Shown here: piece after piece, positions 16,906-25,761 of the stretch
How the letters are laid out: every line of letters begins with the position of its first letter
Position numbering within the stretch: the stretch's first letter is position 1
Assembly (NCBI GenBank): GCA_963840275.1
Contig: CAWIYK010000007.1
Span: 1-64,000 of the forward strand
Length of the DNA stretch: 64,000 nt
Reading direction: 5' to 3'
Origin: Actinophytocola sp963840275
GTDB lineage: Bacteria > Actinomycetota > Actinomycetes > Mycobacteriales > Pseudonocardiaceae
Translations under genes and position numbers: made by a program
Notes under the pieces: generated by a model
Database searches by the model: none
What the model was told of the DNA's origin: nothing
What the model saw: only the letters and a program-made list of their open reading frames with translations

Positions 16906-18570
16906 TCACGCCGGTTCGGTCCGTACGGCCATCACCGTCGCGCCGGCCGTCTCCTTGGCCGCCGGCCGCGGCGCCTCCTCCTCCGGTGCGCCACCGCCAT
17001 GGCCGCCGTGCCCGTGCCCGCGGTCGCCGTCGCGCAGCTTCGTGTTGGGCAGGAACCAGCAGAGGACGAACGCAAGCAGCATCAGCGGCACGGCCACCAG
17101 GAAGACGTTCTGCATCGAGTCGGCGAACATCCGCACGACCTCCGCGTAGGCCTCCGGCGCGGTCTGCGCCAGCGCGTGGATCGAGGCCGGGTCGGAGTAA
17201 ACCACCGCGGAGCCGTTCGGCAGCTGGGCGAGCACCTCGGGGTCCAGCTCGGTCGACGCGGACGCCAGGTTGGCGGCGAGGACCGCGCCGAACGCGGCCG
17301 TGCCGATGGCGGAGCCGATGACGCGGAAGAAGTTCGCCTGCGCGGTGATCGTGCCGATGTCCCGTCCGCTGACGCTGTTCTGCACGCTGACGATCAGCTT
17401 CGAGATCACCATCCCCATGCCGATGCCCATCACCGCGAGGTAGCTCCACAGCTGCCAGGCCGGCGTGGTCTCGTCGAGCAGCGAGAACAGGTACAGCCCG
17501 GTCGTCATGATGGCGACGCCGCCGATGACGATGACCTTCATCCGGCCCAGCACCACCGAGATGAGCCACCCGCTCGCCCCGGACCCGATCATGACCGCCA
17601 TCATCAGCGGCACGATGTTGAGGCCCGCGGTCGTGGGATCGTTGCCCCGCACCACCTGCAGGTAGATCGGGACGAAGAAGTACGCGCCGATGGTGGCGAT
17701 GCCGATGAGGAACGTGATCACCAGCGCCAGGCTGATCTCCGGCTTGCGGAACAGGCCCAGCGGGATGATCGGCTCCTTCGCCTTGCGCTCCCACATGATC
17801 AGCGCCACGACGAGCACCGCGGTGCCCGCGATCAGGCCGAGCACCGGCGCGGAGCCCCACTCGTACCGGCTGCCGCCCCACGTCGTCACGAGGACGAGCG
17901 CGGAGATCGCGGCCACCAAGAGGATCGCGCCGAGGTAGTCCACCGACGCCTCGCGCCGCTTGCTCGGCAGCTTCAGCATCGTGCCGAGCACGATCACGCC
18001 GGCGACACCGATCGGGACGTTCACGAGGAAGCACCAGCGCCACGACACGTACTCGGTCAGCGCGCCACCGGCCAGCGGGCCGAGCAGCGACGCGAGCGCG
18101 TACATCGCGCCGACCATGCCCTGGATGCGGCCGAGCTGGCGGGGCGGCACGACCGTCGCGGCGATCGTGAACGCGATGACCACCAGGCCACCGGCGCCGA
18201 GACCCTGCACCGCGCGGTAGATCACGAGCTGCGTCATGTCCTGCGCGAGCCCGACGAGCAGTGAGCCGACCGTGAAGATGCCGATCGCCGCCATGTAGAC
18301 CCGTTTCGGGCCGTACAGGTCGGCGAGCTTGCCGTACAGCGCCATCGACGCGGTCGTCGCGAGCAGGTAGCTGGTGACGACCAGCGCGAAGCTGTCCAGG
18401 TGCCCGAACTCGCCCACCATCGTGGGCAGCGCGGTGCCGACCAGCGTCTGGTCGAGCGCGGACAGCAGCTGGCCGGTCAACAAGACCGTCAGCACGGTGC
18501 GGAACTGCCAACGGGACAGGCCGGCGGGCTGGCCCGCCTCCGGCCCGGCCGCGGCGGTCTGTTCGGACAT
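16906..18570 (-). CDS. MFS exporter, DHA2 (EmrB/QacA) family
   Basis: A 554-residue drug:proton antiporter with 14 predicted helices. Motif A-like GKLADLYGPKRV lies between helices 2 and 3, and the DHA2 marker LDQTLVGTALPTM is in helix 1. The cytoplasmic C-terminus has a His/Gly-rich stretch (GHGHGGHGGG) that could bind metal but is often just low complexity. It is the natural candidate for export of the cluster product and self-resistance. The upstream region holds short direct repeats. It is in the same direction as the two-component genes behind it. Confidence 0.93.
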   Translation of the reverse strand: MSEQTAAAGPEAGQPAGLSRWQFRTVLTVLLTGQLLSALDQTLVGTALPTMVGEFGHLDSFALVVTSYLLATTASMALYGKLADLYGPKRVYMAAIGIFTVGSLLVGLAQDMTQLVIYRAVQGLGAGGLVVIAFTIAATVVPPRQLGRIQGMVGAMYALASLLGPLAGGALTEYVSWRWCFLVNVPIGVAGVIVLGTMLKLPSKRREASVDYLGAILLVAAISALVLVTTWGGSRYEWGSAPVLGLIAGTAVLVVALIMWERKAKEPIIPLGLFRKPEISLALVITFLIGIATIGAYFFVPIYLQVVRGNDPTTAGLNIVPLMMAVMIGSGASGWLISVVLGRMKVIVIGGVAIMTTGLYLFSLLDETTPAWQLWSYLAVMGIGMGMVISKLIVSVQNSVSGRDIGTITAQANFFRVIGSAIGTAAFGAVLAANLASASTELDPEVLAQLPNGSAVVYSDPASIHALAQTAPEAYAEVVRMFADSMQNVFLVAVPLMLLAFVLCWFLPNTKLRDGDRGHGHGGHGGGAPEEEAPRPAAKETAGATVMAVRTEPA

Positions 18571-18581
18571 CGATCCTCCTG

Positions 18582-18660
18582 TTGGAGCGGAGCTTGCGGA
18601 GCGGAGCTTCTTGGAGCGGAGCGCGAGCAGAGCGTCTTGGAGCGGAGCTTGCGGAGCGAG
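18582..18660. repeat. Short direct repeats upstream of exporter gene
   Basis: TTGGAGCGGAGC occurs at 18582-18593, 18611-18622 and 18637-18648, and the longer form followed by TTGCGGAGC occurs twice. The array fills the gap between the exporter and response-regulator genes. Similar GAGCGGAGCGAGC words recur at about 24852-24866, so this may be a dispersed genomic repeat rather than an operator. Confidence 0.6.
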
Positions 18661-18673
18661 CAGCGTCTGGGAC

Positions 18674-19345
18674 TTAGTGACCGAGTCCGGCGCGGCGCGC
18701 CTGGACGGCCGCCTCGGTGCGGTCGGCGATCTGGAGCTTGGCGAAGATGCGGGACAGGTAGTTGCGCACCGTCTTGATGGACAGCCCGAGCCGCCGCGCG
18801 ATGGTGGCGTTGCCGAGGCCGTCGGCGACCAGCTCGAGCACGGCGCGCTCGCGGTCGGTGAGCTCGGGAAAGGGCTTGCTCGACTCGCGCGGCTTGTTCA
18901 GGTAGTCCAGCGCCCAGGAGGCGACCTCGGCGCCGAAGACGACGCCGCCGCGGCGCACGGTGCCGATCGCCTGCTCGATGTCGTCGGTGCTGGCGCCCTT
19001 CACGAGGTAGCCGCGGGCGCCGGCCCGCACCGCGGACAGGAAGGTGTCGCGGTCCTCGAGCATGCTCAGCATGATCACCGCGGTGTCCGGGTAGCGGGGC
19101 GTGATCGTCCTCGTCACCTCGATCCCGCTGGTGCCGGGCATGTTCACGTCCATCAGCACCAGGTGCGGGCGCAGCCGGTAGATCTCGGACAGCGTCTCCT
19201 TGCCGGTCCTCGCCTCGCCGACCACCTCGACGGTGCTGATCATGCCGAGGAGCATGCGCAGCCCGGACAGGTACACGGGGTGGTCGTCGGCGATCAGTAC
19301 GCGAGTGGTCTCCGGCGGCGCTTCTAACTCGATGTTGGCGGTCAC
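18674..19345 (-). CDS. LuxR/NarL-family response regulator
   Basis: A 223-residue response regulator. The receiver domain (about 14-130) has the acidic pair Asp20-Asp21, phospho-acceptor Asp66 in LVLMDVNMP, and Lys in GYLVKGAS. The C-terminal HTH_LuxR (about 158-220) has LTDRERAVLELVADGLGN and IKTVRNYLSRIFAKL. It is 7 bp downstream of the sensor kinase gene and thus forms a standard pair. The exporter gene behind it and the cluster around it are candidate targets. Confidence 0.94.
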   Translation of the reverse strand: MTANIELEAPPETTRVLIADDHPVYLSGLRMLLGMISTVEVVGEARTGKETLSEIYRLRPHLVLMDVNMPGTSGIEVTRTITPRYPDTAVIMLSMLEDRDTFLSAVRAGARGYLVKGASTDDIEQAIGTVRRGGVVFGAEVASWALDYLNKPRESSKPFPELTDRERAVLELVADGLGNATIARRLGLSIKTVRNYLSRIFAKLQIADRTEAAVQARRAGLGH

Positions 19346-19352
19346 AGCTGGC

Positions 19353-20159
19353 CTACCGTTCTGTCAGCGAGTGGTGGGGCGAACCGGCGGCCGGCAGGTG
19401 CGCGGTGACGGCGACGCCGACGCCGGGGGCGGTGCCTTCGGTGATCTCGCACCAGCCGCCGAGCTCGGCGGCCCTGCTGCCCATCGAGGTCAGGCCGAAG
19501 CCGTGTCCGCCGTGTCCGGCGCCGACCCCGGCGCCCACCCCGTCGTCCACAATGGACAGGTGCAGGCCGTTCGCGACCCGGACGCGGATGTGGCAGTTGC
19601 GCGCCTTCGCGTGCTTGACCACGTTGGTCAGCGCTTCCTTGGCGATCCAGAAGGCGGCGATCTGCGTGGCGCGGTCGACGTGGATTTCCGCGAAGTCACT
19701 GTCGATGTCGATGGTGAGGGTGTCGCCGGTGGCCCGGCTCATCCGCTCGGCGAGAGTGCGCAGCGCTTCGTCGAGGCCGCGGCCCTCCATCTCGGCCGGG
19801 GTCTGGTTGGCGAGGACCCTGCGGAACTCCGTCATGAACTCGGCCGCCTCGTGCCGCAGCTCGCGCAGCATCTGCTCGGCGGCGGTCTGGTTGGCGGACA
19901 ACAGCTTCGCGAGGATGTCGGCCCGCAGCATGATCCCGGCGAGGCCGGGACCGAGCCCGTCGTGCAGGTTGCGGCGCAGCCGCACCATCTCCTGGTAGTG
20001 CTCGCACGCACCGGTCGAGCATGCGTCCGGCAACCCGGCACGAGTTGTTCTCGTGTGACCTTGTTCCACGGTGAGTGCGCGGGGCACGGTGACCTCCGAG
20101 ACCTCCGACGACTGGACTTGCCTTGCCAAGTCATGATTGGCCGGTGGGCTGGAAGTCAT
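19353..20159 (-). CDS. Sensor histidine kinase, HisKA_3 type, soluble
   Basis: A 268-residue NarL-group kinase. His66 in RRNLHDGLGPGLAG is the phosphorylation site (HisKA_3), and the ATPase domain carries IAKEALTNVVKHAKA (N box) and SIVDDGVGAG, GHGFGLTSM (G boxes). There is no transmembrane segment and only a short N-terminus, so it must sense a cytoplasmic signal or act with a partner. The start at ATG 20159 is uncertain because the ribosome-binding site is weak; GTG codons downstream are possible. The in-frame extension upstream to 21155 runs antisense-like through another gene and is not real. Confidence 0.85.
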   Translation of the reverse strand: MTSSPPANHDLARQVQSSEVSEVTVPRALTVEQGHTRTTRAGLPDACSTGACEHYQEMVRLRRNLHDGLGPGLAGIMLRADILAKLLSANQTAAEQMLRELRHEAAEFMTEFRRVLANQTPAEMEGRGLDEALRTLAERMSRATGDTLTIDIDSDFAEIHVDRATQIAAFWIAKEALTNVVKHAKARNCHIRVRVANGLHLSIVDDGVGAGVGAGHGGHGFGLTSMGSRAAELGGWCEITEGTAPGVGVAVTAHLPAAGSPHHSLTER

Positions 20160-20194
20160 CTCGAAGCGGGAGCAGCGCCCGTTCGAGTGGGACG

Positions 20195-21088
20195 TCAATC
20201 TCTTGTCGGGCGGCAGCGCAGCACCACGGGACCGCGGGTGCCGAGCGCGAAGTCCAGTGACAGCGGGCGACCGGCGGTCACCGCGGCGTCGCGGGACTGG
20301 GCGGCGAGCTGGCGGACGGTGCCGCGACCGATCGAGTACCGGGAGCGCCAGTTCGTCGGCAGGCTCACCGTGTGCGTGCCGCCGCGCGCGCCGACCTGTG
20401 CGGTCGGCTTCCACGCGAGCTTCTCGCTGATGGCGCCGTCGGCCGGGACCTCGAAGGTGTCGGCCGGCGAGGTCACCTCGGTGAGGCCCCAGCGACCGTC
20501 GACGCGGACCGGCCGGCGCCGGTCGGGACTCGCGTGCACCACCGCGGACGCGGAAGCTGGGACGAAGTGCTGCAACATCAGGACGCAGTTGCCCTGCGCG
20601 GTGACGAGCCCGCACCGGCGGGCCGCGGTGACGGACTCGACCAGCGCCTCCGGCATCGCCTCGAGGTGCTGGTTGTACATGGCGAGCCGGCCGGCGGTCC
20701 CGGAGCGGACGGGCTCCGGGCACGCCACTCCCAGCGTCAGCGCGCCGGTCGGCGCGTCGGGTCCGGTGAGCATCCCGTGCGCGGCGGTCAGCAGCTGCTC
20801 GACGACGGCGGTCACCGGCACGTCCGGCGCCAGCACCAGCACGACCGTGGGACCGGTCGGCAGCTGTCCGAGCAGGCTCGCGGTCACCGCGACCTCGGCG
20901 CCCACCGTGGCGTGCCGGCGGGCCATCCAGCGCTCCAGCGGGAACACCCGCGCCCCCAGTCGCAGCGCGGGTCCGTCCCGGCCGCCCGACGTGCCGGCCA
21001 GTACGGAGATCTCCGAGCCGCCATCGGGCCAGGTGTCCGCACTCGGGTCGTTCGGCCGCCTGTCGGGGGCCCGCATCTCGGACTGCAC
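20195..21088 (-). CDS. PEP-synthase N-terminal-domain-like protein
   Basis: A 297-residue protein. Its second half resembles the ATP-grasp domain of phosphoenolpyruvate synthase: a VLMLQHFVPAS segment, WGLTEVTSPADTFEVP in the place of the usual wGLGE.vVsG..tPD, and a C-terminal VVLRCRPTRD resembling the LQaRPiT ending. The first half is not recognised and the full PEP-synthase chain is missing. Stand-alone ATP-grasp pieces of this type phosphorylate small molecules such as rifamycin in actinomycetes only as longer proteins, so function is open. It lies just upstream of the sensor kinase. Confidence 0.5.
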   Translation of the reverse strand: MQSEMRAPDRRPNDPSADTWPDGGSEISVLAGTSGGRDGPALRLGARVFPLERWMARRHATVGAEVAVTASLLGQLPTGPTVVLVLAPDVPVTAVVEQLLTAAHGMLTGPDAPTGALTLGVACPEPVRSGTAGRLAMYNQHLEAMPEALVESVTAARRCGLVTAQGNCVLMLQHFVPASASAVVHASPDRRRPVRVDGRWGLTEVTSPADTFEVPADGAISEKLAWKPTAQVGARGGTHTVSLPTNWRSRYSIGRGTVRQLAAQSRDAAVTAGRPLSLDFALGTRGPVVLRCRPTRD

Positions 21089-21214
21089 GACGGTTCCTCG
21101 TCTCTGCCGACCATTCCCACAAATGGCCTGTTAGCCAAGCTAGGAAGCCGAACATGAGAAGCAGTCAACAATCGCTCGAGGAACGATAGGGAGCAACCGG
21201 ACAGGCGGCCGGCC

Positions 21215-23233
21215 TCACCCCGGTGTCGGCTGTCCCGTGTTGCGCCACCACGCGGTGCCGAGCACGCCGGACAGCGCCACCAGCCGGATCAGCGGCGGCA
21301 CGTGGTGCCTCGGCTCGGACTCGCCGGCCGCGTCGACACCGAGCTCCTCGACCAGGTCGGCGTCGACCAGCTCGTCGAGCACCGTCTCCACCGCGCTCAC
21401 GCTCATGGTGACCCGCTCGGCGATCTCGGCCGTGGTGAGCGGCTCGCCGTCGGCCGCGGCCAGCCGGCGGAACACCCAGCGCTGCCGGGCCGACAGTGTC
21501 TGGTAGGCCTCGGAAAGCCGGCCGTGCACGTCGAACCCCGCGTAGCTCAGCTCGGTCATCCGGTTGGTCTCGTCGGTCATCCGCGCGACCATCCGCGACA
21601 GGTGCCAGCCCGGCCGGCCCGCGAGCTTCGCGCCGACCGCCCGCAGTGCGAGGGGAAGCCGGTCGGACAGCTCCGCGAGCCGTTCCGCCGCGTCCAGCTC
21701 CTGGCTCACCCGGTGCTCGCCGACCGTGTTCGCCAGCAGCTGCACCGACTCCACGAGCGACAGCACGGGCAGCCGCAGCCGGACCGCGCCGGGCAACGCG
21801 TCCATCGGCACCCGGCTGGCCACCACGAGCGCGCTGCCCGAGCCGCTGGGGGTCAGGTGGCGCAGCGTGTCGGTGCTGGTGGCCTTGTCCAGCACCACCA
21901 GCAGCCGCCGGTCGGCGGTCCAGCTGCGGAACATCAGCGCCGCCTCGGCCACCGAGTGCGGCACGTCCGCCTCGTCGGCGCCGACCGCCTTGAGCATCTG
22001 TACGAGCACATGCCTGGTGGGCATCGGCCGGATGTCGCCGCCGGTGAGGTCGACGTACAGCTGACCGTCCGGGAAGTGCCCGCGCACGGCGCGCGCCGCG
22101 TGGGTGACGAACGCGCTCTTGCCGATGCCGGGCCGGCCGACCACGTTGACCACCTGCAGGCCCTGGGCGTCCGGACCGGTGAGCAACCGGACGAACTGGT
22201 CGGTCTCCCGCCCGCGGCCGACGAAGTCGGGGATCTCCGCGGGCAGCTGCGCCGGCGCCGGACGTCCGGTGTGGACGGTCAGCACCGGGGCGGCCGGCGC
22301 GGGCTGCGCGGAGGGCAGCTCCGGCAGGTCCAGCTCCGGGTCGGCCTCCAGCATCAGCTGGTGCAGCCGCTGCAGCTCCTGGGCGGGGTCGAGGCCGAGC
22401 TCGTCGACGAGCGCGGAGCGGATGCGCTGGTACACACCGAGCGCGTCGGCGCGCCGACCGCTGCGGTACAGCGCGATCATCAGCTTCGCGGAGAAGTCCT
22501 CGCGGGTCGGCTCCGCGTTCACCAGGCTGGTGAGCTCGCCGACGATCTCCTGGTGCCGGCCGAGCTGCAGGTCCGCCTCGATGCGCAGCGCCAGCACGGT
22601 GCGGCGCAGCTCCTCGAGCCGGGTGGCGTGCGAGTACAGCAGCGGTCCGGTGGACACGTCGTCGAGGCAGCCGCCGCGCCACAGCGTGAGCGCCTCGCGG
22701 AAGGTCTCGGAGGCGGCGGAGGTCCGCTGCGCCAACAGCTCCTGGCGGCCGCGCCGGGCGAGCGCCTCGAACTGGTTGGCGTCGATGTCGTCGAGGTCGG
22801 GCAGCGCGAGGATGTACCCGCCCGGGTGGCTGAGCAGTGTCGGCTCCGCCTTGCCGCCGCTGGCCCGCGCCGGACGGTCGTCGAGCCGCAACAGCTTGCG
22901 CAGCTGGTAGATGTAGGTCTGCACGGTGGTCAGCGCGCTCGGCGGCGGGCATTCCTCCCACAGCTCCTCGACGAGCTGGTCGACGCGGGTGACCGAGTTG
23001 GCCTGCACCGCGAGGAGGGACAACACCTGACGGAGCTTGGGCGCCGACGGGGTGATCTGCTTGCCGCCGCGTGACAGTGACAGCGGTCCGAGCAGTCCGA
23101 GCTGGAGTGCGCGGTCACTTTCCTGTGCGGGTACCGAACCCGACTCGACGGGACCCGCGGCCTCTGTCACCTCGTCCTGCGGCAAGGATAAGAGAGGCTG
23201 GATCGCCGCTGCTCCGGATTGACGATTCTGCAT
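21215..23233 (-). CDS. SARP-family transcriptional activator with NB-ARC domain (AfsR-like)
   Basis: A 672-residue regulator. After a 45-residue tail comes the OmpR-type winged-helix domain (about 45-140, LGLLGPLSLSRGG and VTRVDQLVEELWE), then the BTAD all-helical domain (about 145-300) and an NB-ARC ATPase with P-loop GRPGIGKSAF near 366-375. A C-terminal winged-helix piece ends the chain, with no TPR region as in AfsR. ATG 23233 was chosen because GGGAG is 6 bases upstream; a TTG at 23245 is in frame. It is the likely pathway-specific activator for region 1. Confidence 0.92.
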   Translation of the reverse strand: MQNRQSGAAAIQPLLSLPQDEVTEAAGPVESGSVPAQESDRALQLGLLGPLSLSRGGKQITPSAPKLRQVLSLLAVQANSVTRVDQLVEELWEECPPPSALTTVQTYIYQLRKLLRLDDRPARASGGKAEPTLLSHPGGYILALPDLDDIDANQFEALARRGRQELLAQRTSAASETFREALTLWRGGCLDDVSTGPLLYSHATRLEELRRTVLALRIEADLQLGRHQEIVGELTSLVNAEPTREDFSAKLMIALYRSGRRADALGVYQRIRSALVDELGLDPAQELQRLHQLMLEADPELDLPELPSAQPAPAAPVLTVHTGRPAPAQLPAEIPDFVGRGRETDQFVRLLTGPDAQGLQVVNVVGRPGIGKSAFVTHAARAVRGHFPDGQLYVDLTGGDIRPMPTRHVLVQMLKAVGADEADVPHSVAEAALMFRSWTADRRLLVVLDKATSTDTLRHLTPSGSGSALVVASRVPMDALPGAVRLRLPVLSLVESVQLLANTVGEHRVSQELDAAERLAELSDRLPLALRAVGAKLAGRPGWHLSRMVARMTDETNRMTELSYAGFDVHGRLSEAYQTLSARQRWVFRRLAAADGEPLTTAEIAERVTMSVSAVETVLDELVDADLVEELGVDAAGESEPRHHVPPLIRLVALSGVLGTAWWRNTGQPTPG

Positions 23234-23494
23234 GGAAACTCCCAAACTGAGCTTTCCCGGTCGGCGAGAACGAACGGCTTACCGCACGCGTACTGGGCAA
23301 CGGAGCTCATCCCCGACGCCCAATGGTGGCACCGCACCCGGCCGGCATCGGCGATCGTCAGTGTTCTTCGAGCACCCCGCGACCCACCCCCTATCGCCGA
23401 GGTGCACGGCGCGGCCTCAGCTGTCTAGAGGTTCGCTCGAGGTCGGGGCCGTGCGGAGCTCCTTACCCCACAGGGTGATCCCGGTCCAGACTTC

Positions 23495-23523
23495 TCGGTC
23501 CGGTCTTGAGCCGTCTTCGAGTC
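23495..23523 (+). promoter_or_regulatory. Candidate SARP operator (three heptamers)
   Basis: TCGGTCC (23495), TTGAGCC (23506) and TCGAGTC (23517) begin 11 bp apart, 62 bp upstream of the kinase gene at 23586. A weak -10-like CAACCT starts 8 bp after the last heptamer (23532), the distance known for SARP promoters. It lies in the region divergent from the SARP gene itself, so it could also govern autoregulation. Confidence 0.45.
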
Positions 23524-23585
23524 GTCGACCGCAACCTTTCGTGGCACAGCGCACATTTGCTGGGCGGTGCGGAAGGAGCAGGGCC

Positions 23586-24605
23586 ATGTGCATTGCCGTG
23601 ACCGGGTCGATCGCGACGGACCACCAGATGGTGTTTCCCGGCCGGTTCACCAACGACTTCCTGCCTGGACAGTCGGCGGGACCCCTCGCGGGGGCCACGA
23701 TGTCCATGGTGGTCGAGTCCCTCGACGTGCGGCCGGGTGGCGTCGCGGCGAACATCGCGTTCGGCCTCGGCCGGCTCGGGCACCGGCCCGCGCTGGTCGG
23801 CGCGGTCGGCGCGGACTTCGGCGAGTACCGCGGCTGGCTCGAGCGCCACGGGGTGGACACCAGCTGGCTTCGGGTGTCGGTCACCAGGGGCACCGCGCGC
23901 ATACTGTCCACAGTGGACGATTCGGACAATCGGATCGTGTCGCTGTACGCCGGCGCGCTCGCCGAGGCACATGCGATCGAGCTGAGCGCCGTCGAACGCG
24001 GCATCGACCTGGTGATGATCGCGCCGGGCGACGCGCGGGCCATGCTCGCCCACGCGACGGAGTGCCGCCGTCTCGGCTACCGGTTCGCCGTGGACCCGGC
24101 GCCACAGCTCGGCCGGATCTCCGGTCCCGAGCTGCGGTCCCTGGTGGACGGTGCGGAGTACGTGTTCGCCAGCGCGGACAACGCCTCCGTGTTGCTCGAG
24201 ACCACCGGCTGGTCCCGTGCCGAGCTGCTCGACCGGGTCGGCACGTGGGTGGTGACCCACGGCGCGGACGGGGTGCGACTGGAGACGGCGAACGCCGAGC
24301 CGGTCACGGTCGCCGCGGTGCCGGGCCGGGTCGCGGTCGACAAGCACGGGGTCGCGGACGCGTTCCGCGCCGGCTTCCTGTCCGGGCTCGGCTGGCACCT
24401 CGACGCGACCCGCTCCGCACAGGTCGGCTGCCTGCTCGCCGCGATGGCGCTCGAGACCCGCGGCTCGCAGGACTACCAGCTCGACCCGGACACCTTCTGC
24501 AAGCGGCTCGACGAGGCGTACGGCCCCAGCGCCGCCGCCGACCTCGAACGCAAGCTCACACCGCTCCGCCCGTCCGAGGACCACTGCATCCGGGGGTACA
24601 ACTGA
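23586..24605 (+). CDS. PfkB-family carbohydrate/adenosine kinase-like protein
   Basis: A 339-residue ribokinase-fold protein. The N-terminal GSIATDH and the substrate-side GGVAANIAFGLGRLGH are typical of the family, and the overall chain resembles actinobacterial adenosine kinase. The catalytic anion-hole motif is altered: DKHGVADAF (residues 252-260) replaces the usual D-T-x-GAGD or D-P-T-GVGD. The catalytic base Asp258 is kept but the glycine before it is Ala257. Activity is likely but may be changed. ATG 23586 follows GGAGCAGGGCC. A 47-residue zinc-ribbon gene is translationally coupled to it. Confidence 0.85.
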   Translation: MCIAVTGSIATDHQMVFPGRFTNDFLPGQSAGPLAGATMSMVVESLDVRPGGVAANIAFGLGRLGHRPALVGAVGADFGEYRGWLERHGVDTSWLRVSVTRGTARILSTVDDSDNRIVSLYAGALAEAHAIELSAVERGIDLVMIAPGDARAMLAHATECRRLGYRFAVDPAPQLGRISGPELRSLVDGAEYVFASADNASVLLETTGWSRAELLDRVGTWVVTHGADGVRLETANAEPVTVAAVPGRVAVDKHGVADAFRAGFLSGLGWHLDATRSAQVGCLLAAMALETRGSQDYQLDPDTFCKRLDEAYGPSAAADLERKLTPLRPSEDHCIRGYN

Positions 24606-24748
24606 TGTCCCGTCCACTCAAGCGCCGCATCTGCCGCGGCTGCGTCGTCAGCACCCTGGCCGGCGTGGCGTGGCCGATCTGGGGCGACCGCCAGGGCTGG
24701 CCAAGACTGACCCGCTGCCGCAGCTGCGTAGGGGATTCGCGCGAGTGA
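24605..24748 (+). CDS. Small CxxC zinc-ribbon protein
   Basis: A 47-residue ORF whose ATG overlaps the stop of the kinase gene (TGATG). It has two CxxC pairs, Cys10/Cys13 (CRGC) and Cys38/Cys41 (CRSC), separated by a hydrophobic/aromatic centre (VAWPIWG), and a basic N-terminus MSRPLKRR. This spacing fits a single zinc ribbon. No name can be given; the coupling suggests that it works with the kinase or is a small nucleic-acid-binding protein. Confidence 0.6.
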   Translation: MSRPLKRRICRGCVVSTLAGVAWPIWGDRQGWPRLTRCRSCVGDSRE

Positions 24749-24872
24749 AGGCTTGTGTGAGCGGCCGCCGGCGTCTGGACCGACGCTCGCGCGCAGGCGC
24801 GTCAGCGCCGAGCACGGAGGAGGGAAGACGTCGGGTACAAGGCCGCGATTACGCGAGCGGAGCGAGCCAATG

Positions 24873-25487
24873 TCACAACATTGCGAGCAACAGGTAGCCG
24901 TTGCCCAGTGCCATCGCCGCCTGGCACGTCGCCGTGACTCGGGGCGCGACCAGGACCGCGGGTAGGCCGGCCGGGCCGGCGAGTGCGGGTGCCGGCCACC
25001 CCGTGCGGACGACGAGCACGGTCGCCGACGTCAGGAAGTACGCGGCGAGCACCCAGCCGACCAGCGGCAGCGCCATCCCCGTGCCGGCCCATCCGTCGAG
25101 CCACGGCGCCGACCGGTGTCCGTCGCCGTGGGGCATCGCCGTCAGCATGTAGACCATCGCGACCGCGGCGACCGCGTGGTGCAGCCCGCCGCCGTGCCAG
25201 CCGCCGTGCCACCCGGCCGAGCCGGACCGGCGCTCCTGCACCCACGACCCGACGAACCACGCCGTCATCAGCAGGAACACCGTCTGCCACGCGGCCATCG
25301 GCAGCGGGCCGCCGACCGGCGAGGCCATCGCGGCCATCCCGACCCCCATGAGCACGTGCGCCACGTCGACCGCGCGGTGGCAGCCGCGGTACTCGGCCGG
25401 CGCCCGGGCCGCCGCGACCAGCCGCGCGACGCAGTAGCCCGCGACCGCGAGGAAGGCGACGGTGCTCGTCCAGCGAAGCAGGCTCAT
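24873..25487 (-). CDS. DUF5134 integral membrane protein
   Basis: A 204-residue protein with about six hydrophobic helices and a His-rich middle (WHGGWHGGGLHH), characters of the actinobacterial DUF5134 family. Start at ATG 25487 was chosen because it lies 6 bases after GGGGGTGG and gives the usual short N-terminus before helix 1. In-frame ATGs exist at 25562 and 25598. Function unknown; clustered histidines and methionines (AAMAS, MLTAMPHGDGH) would suit metal binding, a pure inference. Confidence 0.75.
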   Translation of the reverse strand: MSLLRWTSTVAFLAVAGYCVARLVAAARAPAEYRGCHRAVDVAHVLMGVGMAAMASPVGGPLPMAAWQTVFLLMTAWFVGSWVQERRSGSAGWHGGWHGGGLHHAVAAVAMVYMLTAMPHGDGHRSAPWLDGWAGTGMALPLVGWVLAAYFLTSATVLVVRTGWPAPALAGPAGLPAVLVAPRVTATCQAAMALGNGYLLLAML

Positions 25488-25761
25488 AACCACCACCCCC
25501 GTCGAGATTGGCAGAGCGCCGCCGGACTCACCAGACCGCAAGAGGGCGATGACAGACGTCATGTTCGTCACTGCGCGTGTCTGTTCACTTGCTGTCACCG
25601 CATGCCGTCGGCCGGCATCGCCGTTTCGGTGGCCGACCAGGTAGTCGCTGCACTAAGTTCGTTTGCGAATCACCGGTTGGTAACCGCGAGGGGGATCGGG
25701 GCAGCATGAGCGGCACCGTGGGGTGGACTCTTCCGGCGTGGCGACCGCGGCGGGATCACCG

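Noticed and set aside
20160..21155. N-terminal extension of the sensor kinase frame
   Set aside because: It overlaps the PEP-synthase-like gene on the same strand in another frame and has the Arg/Gly/Ala bias of a shadow.
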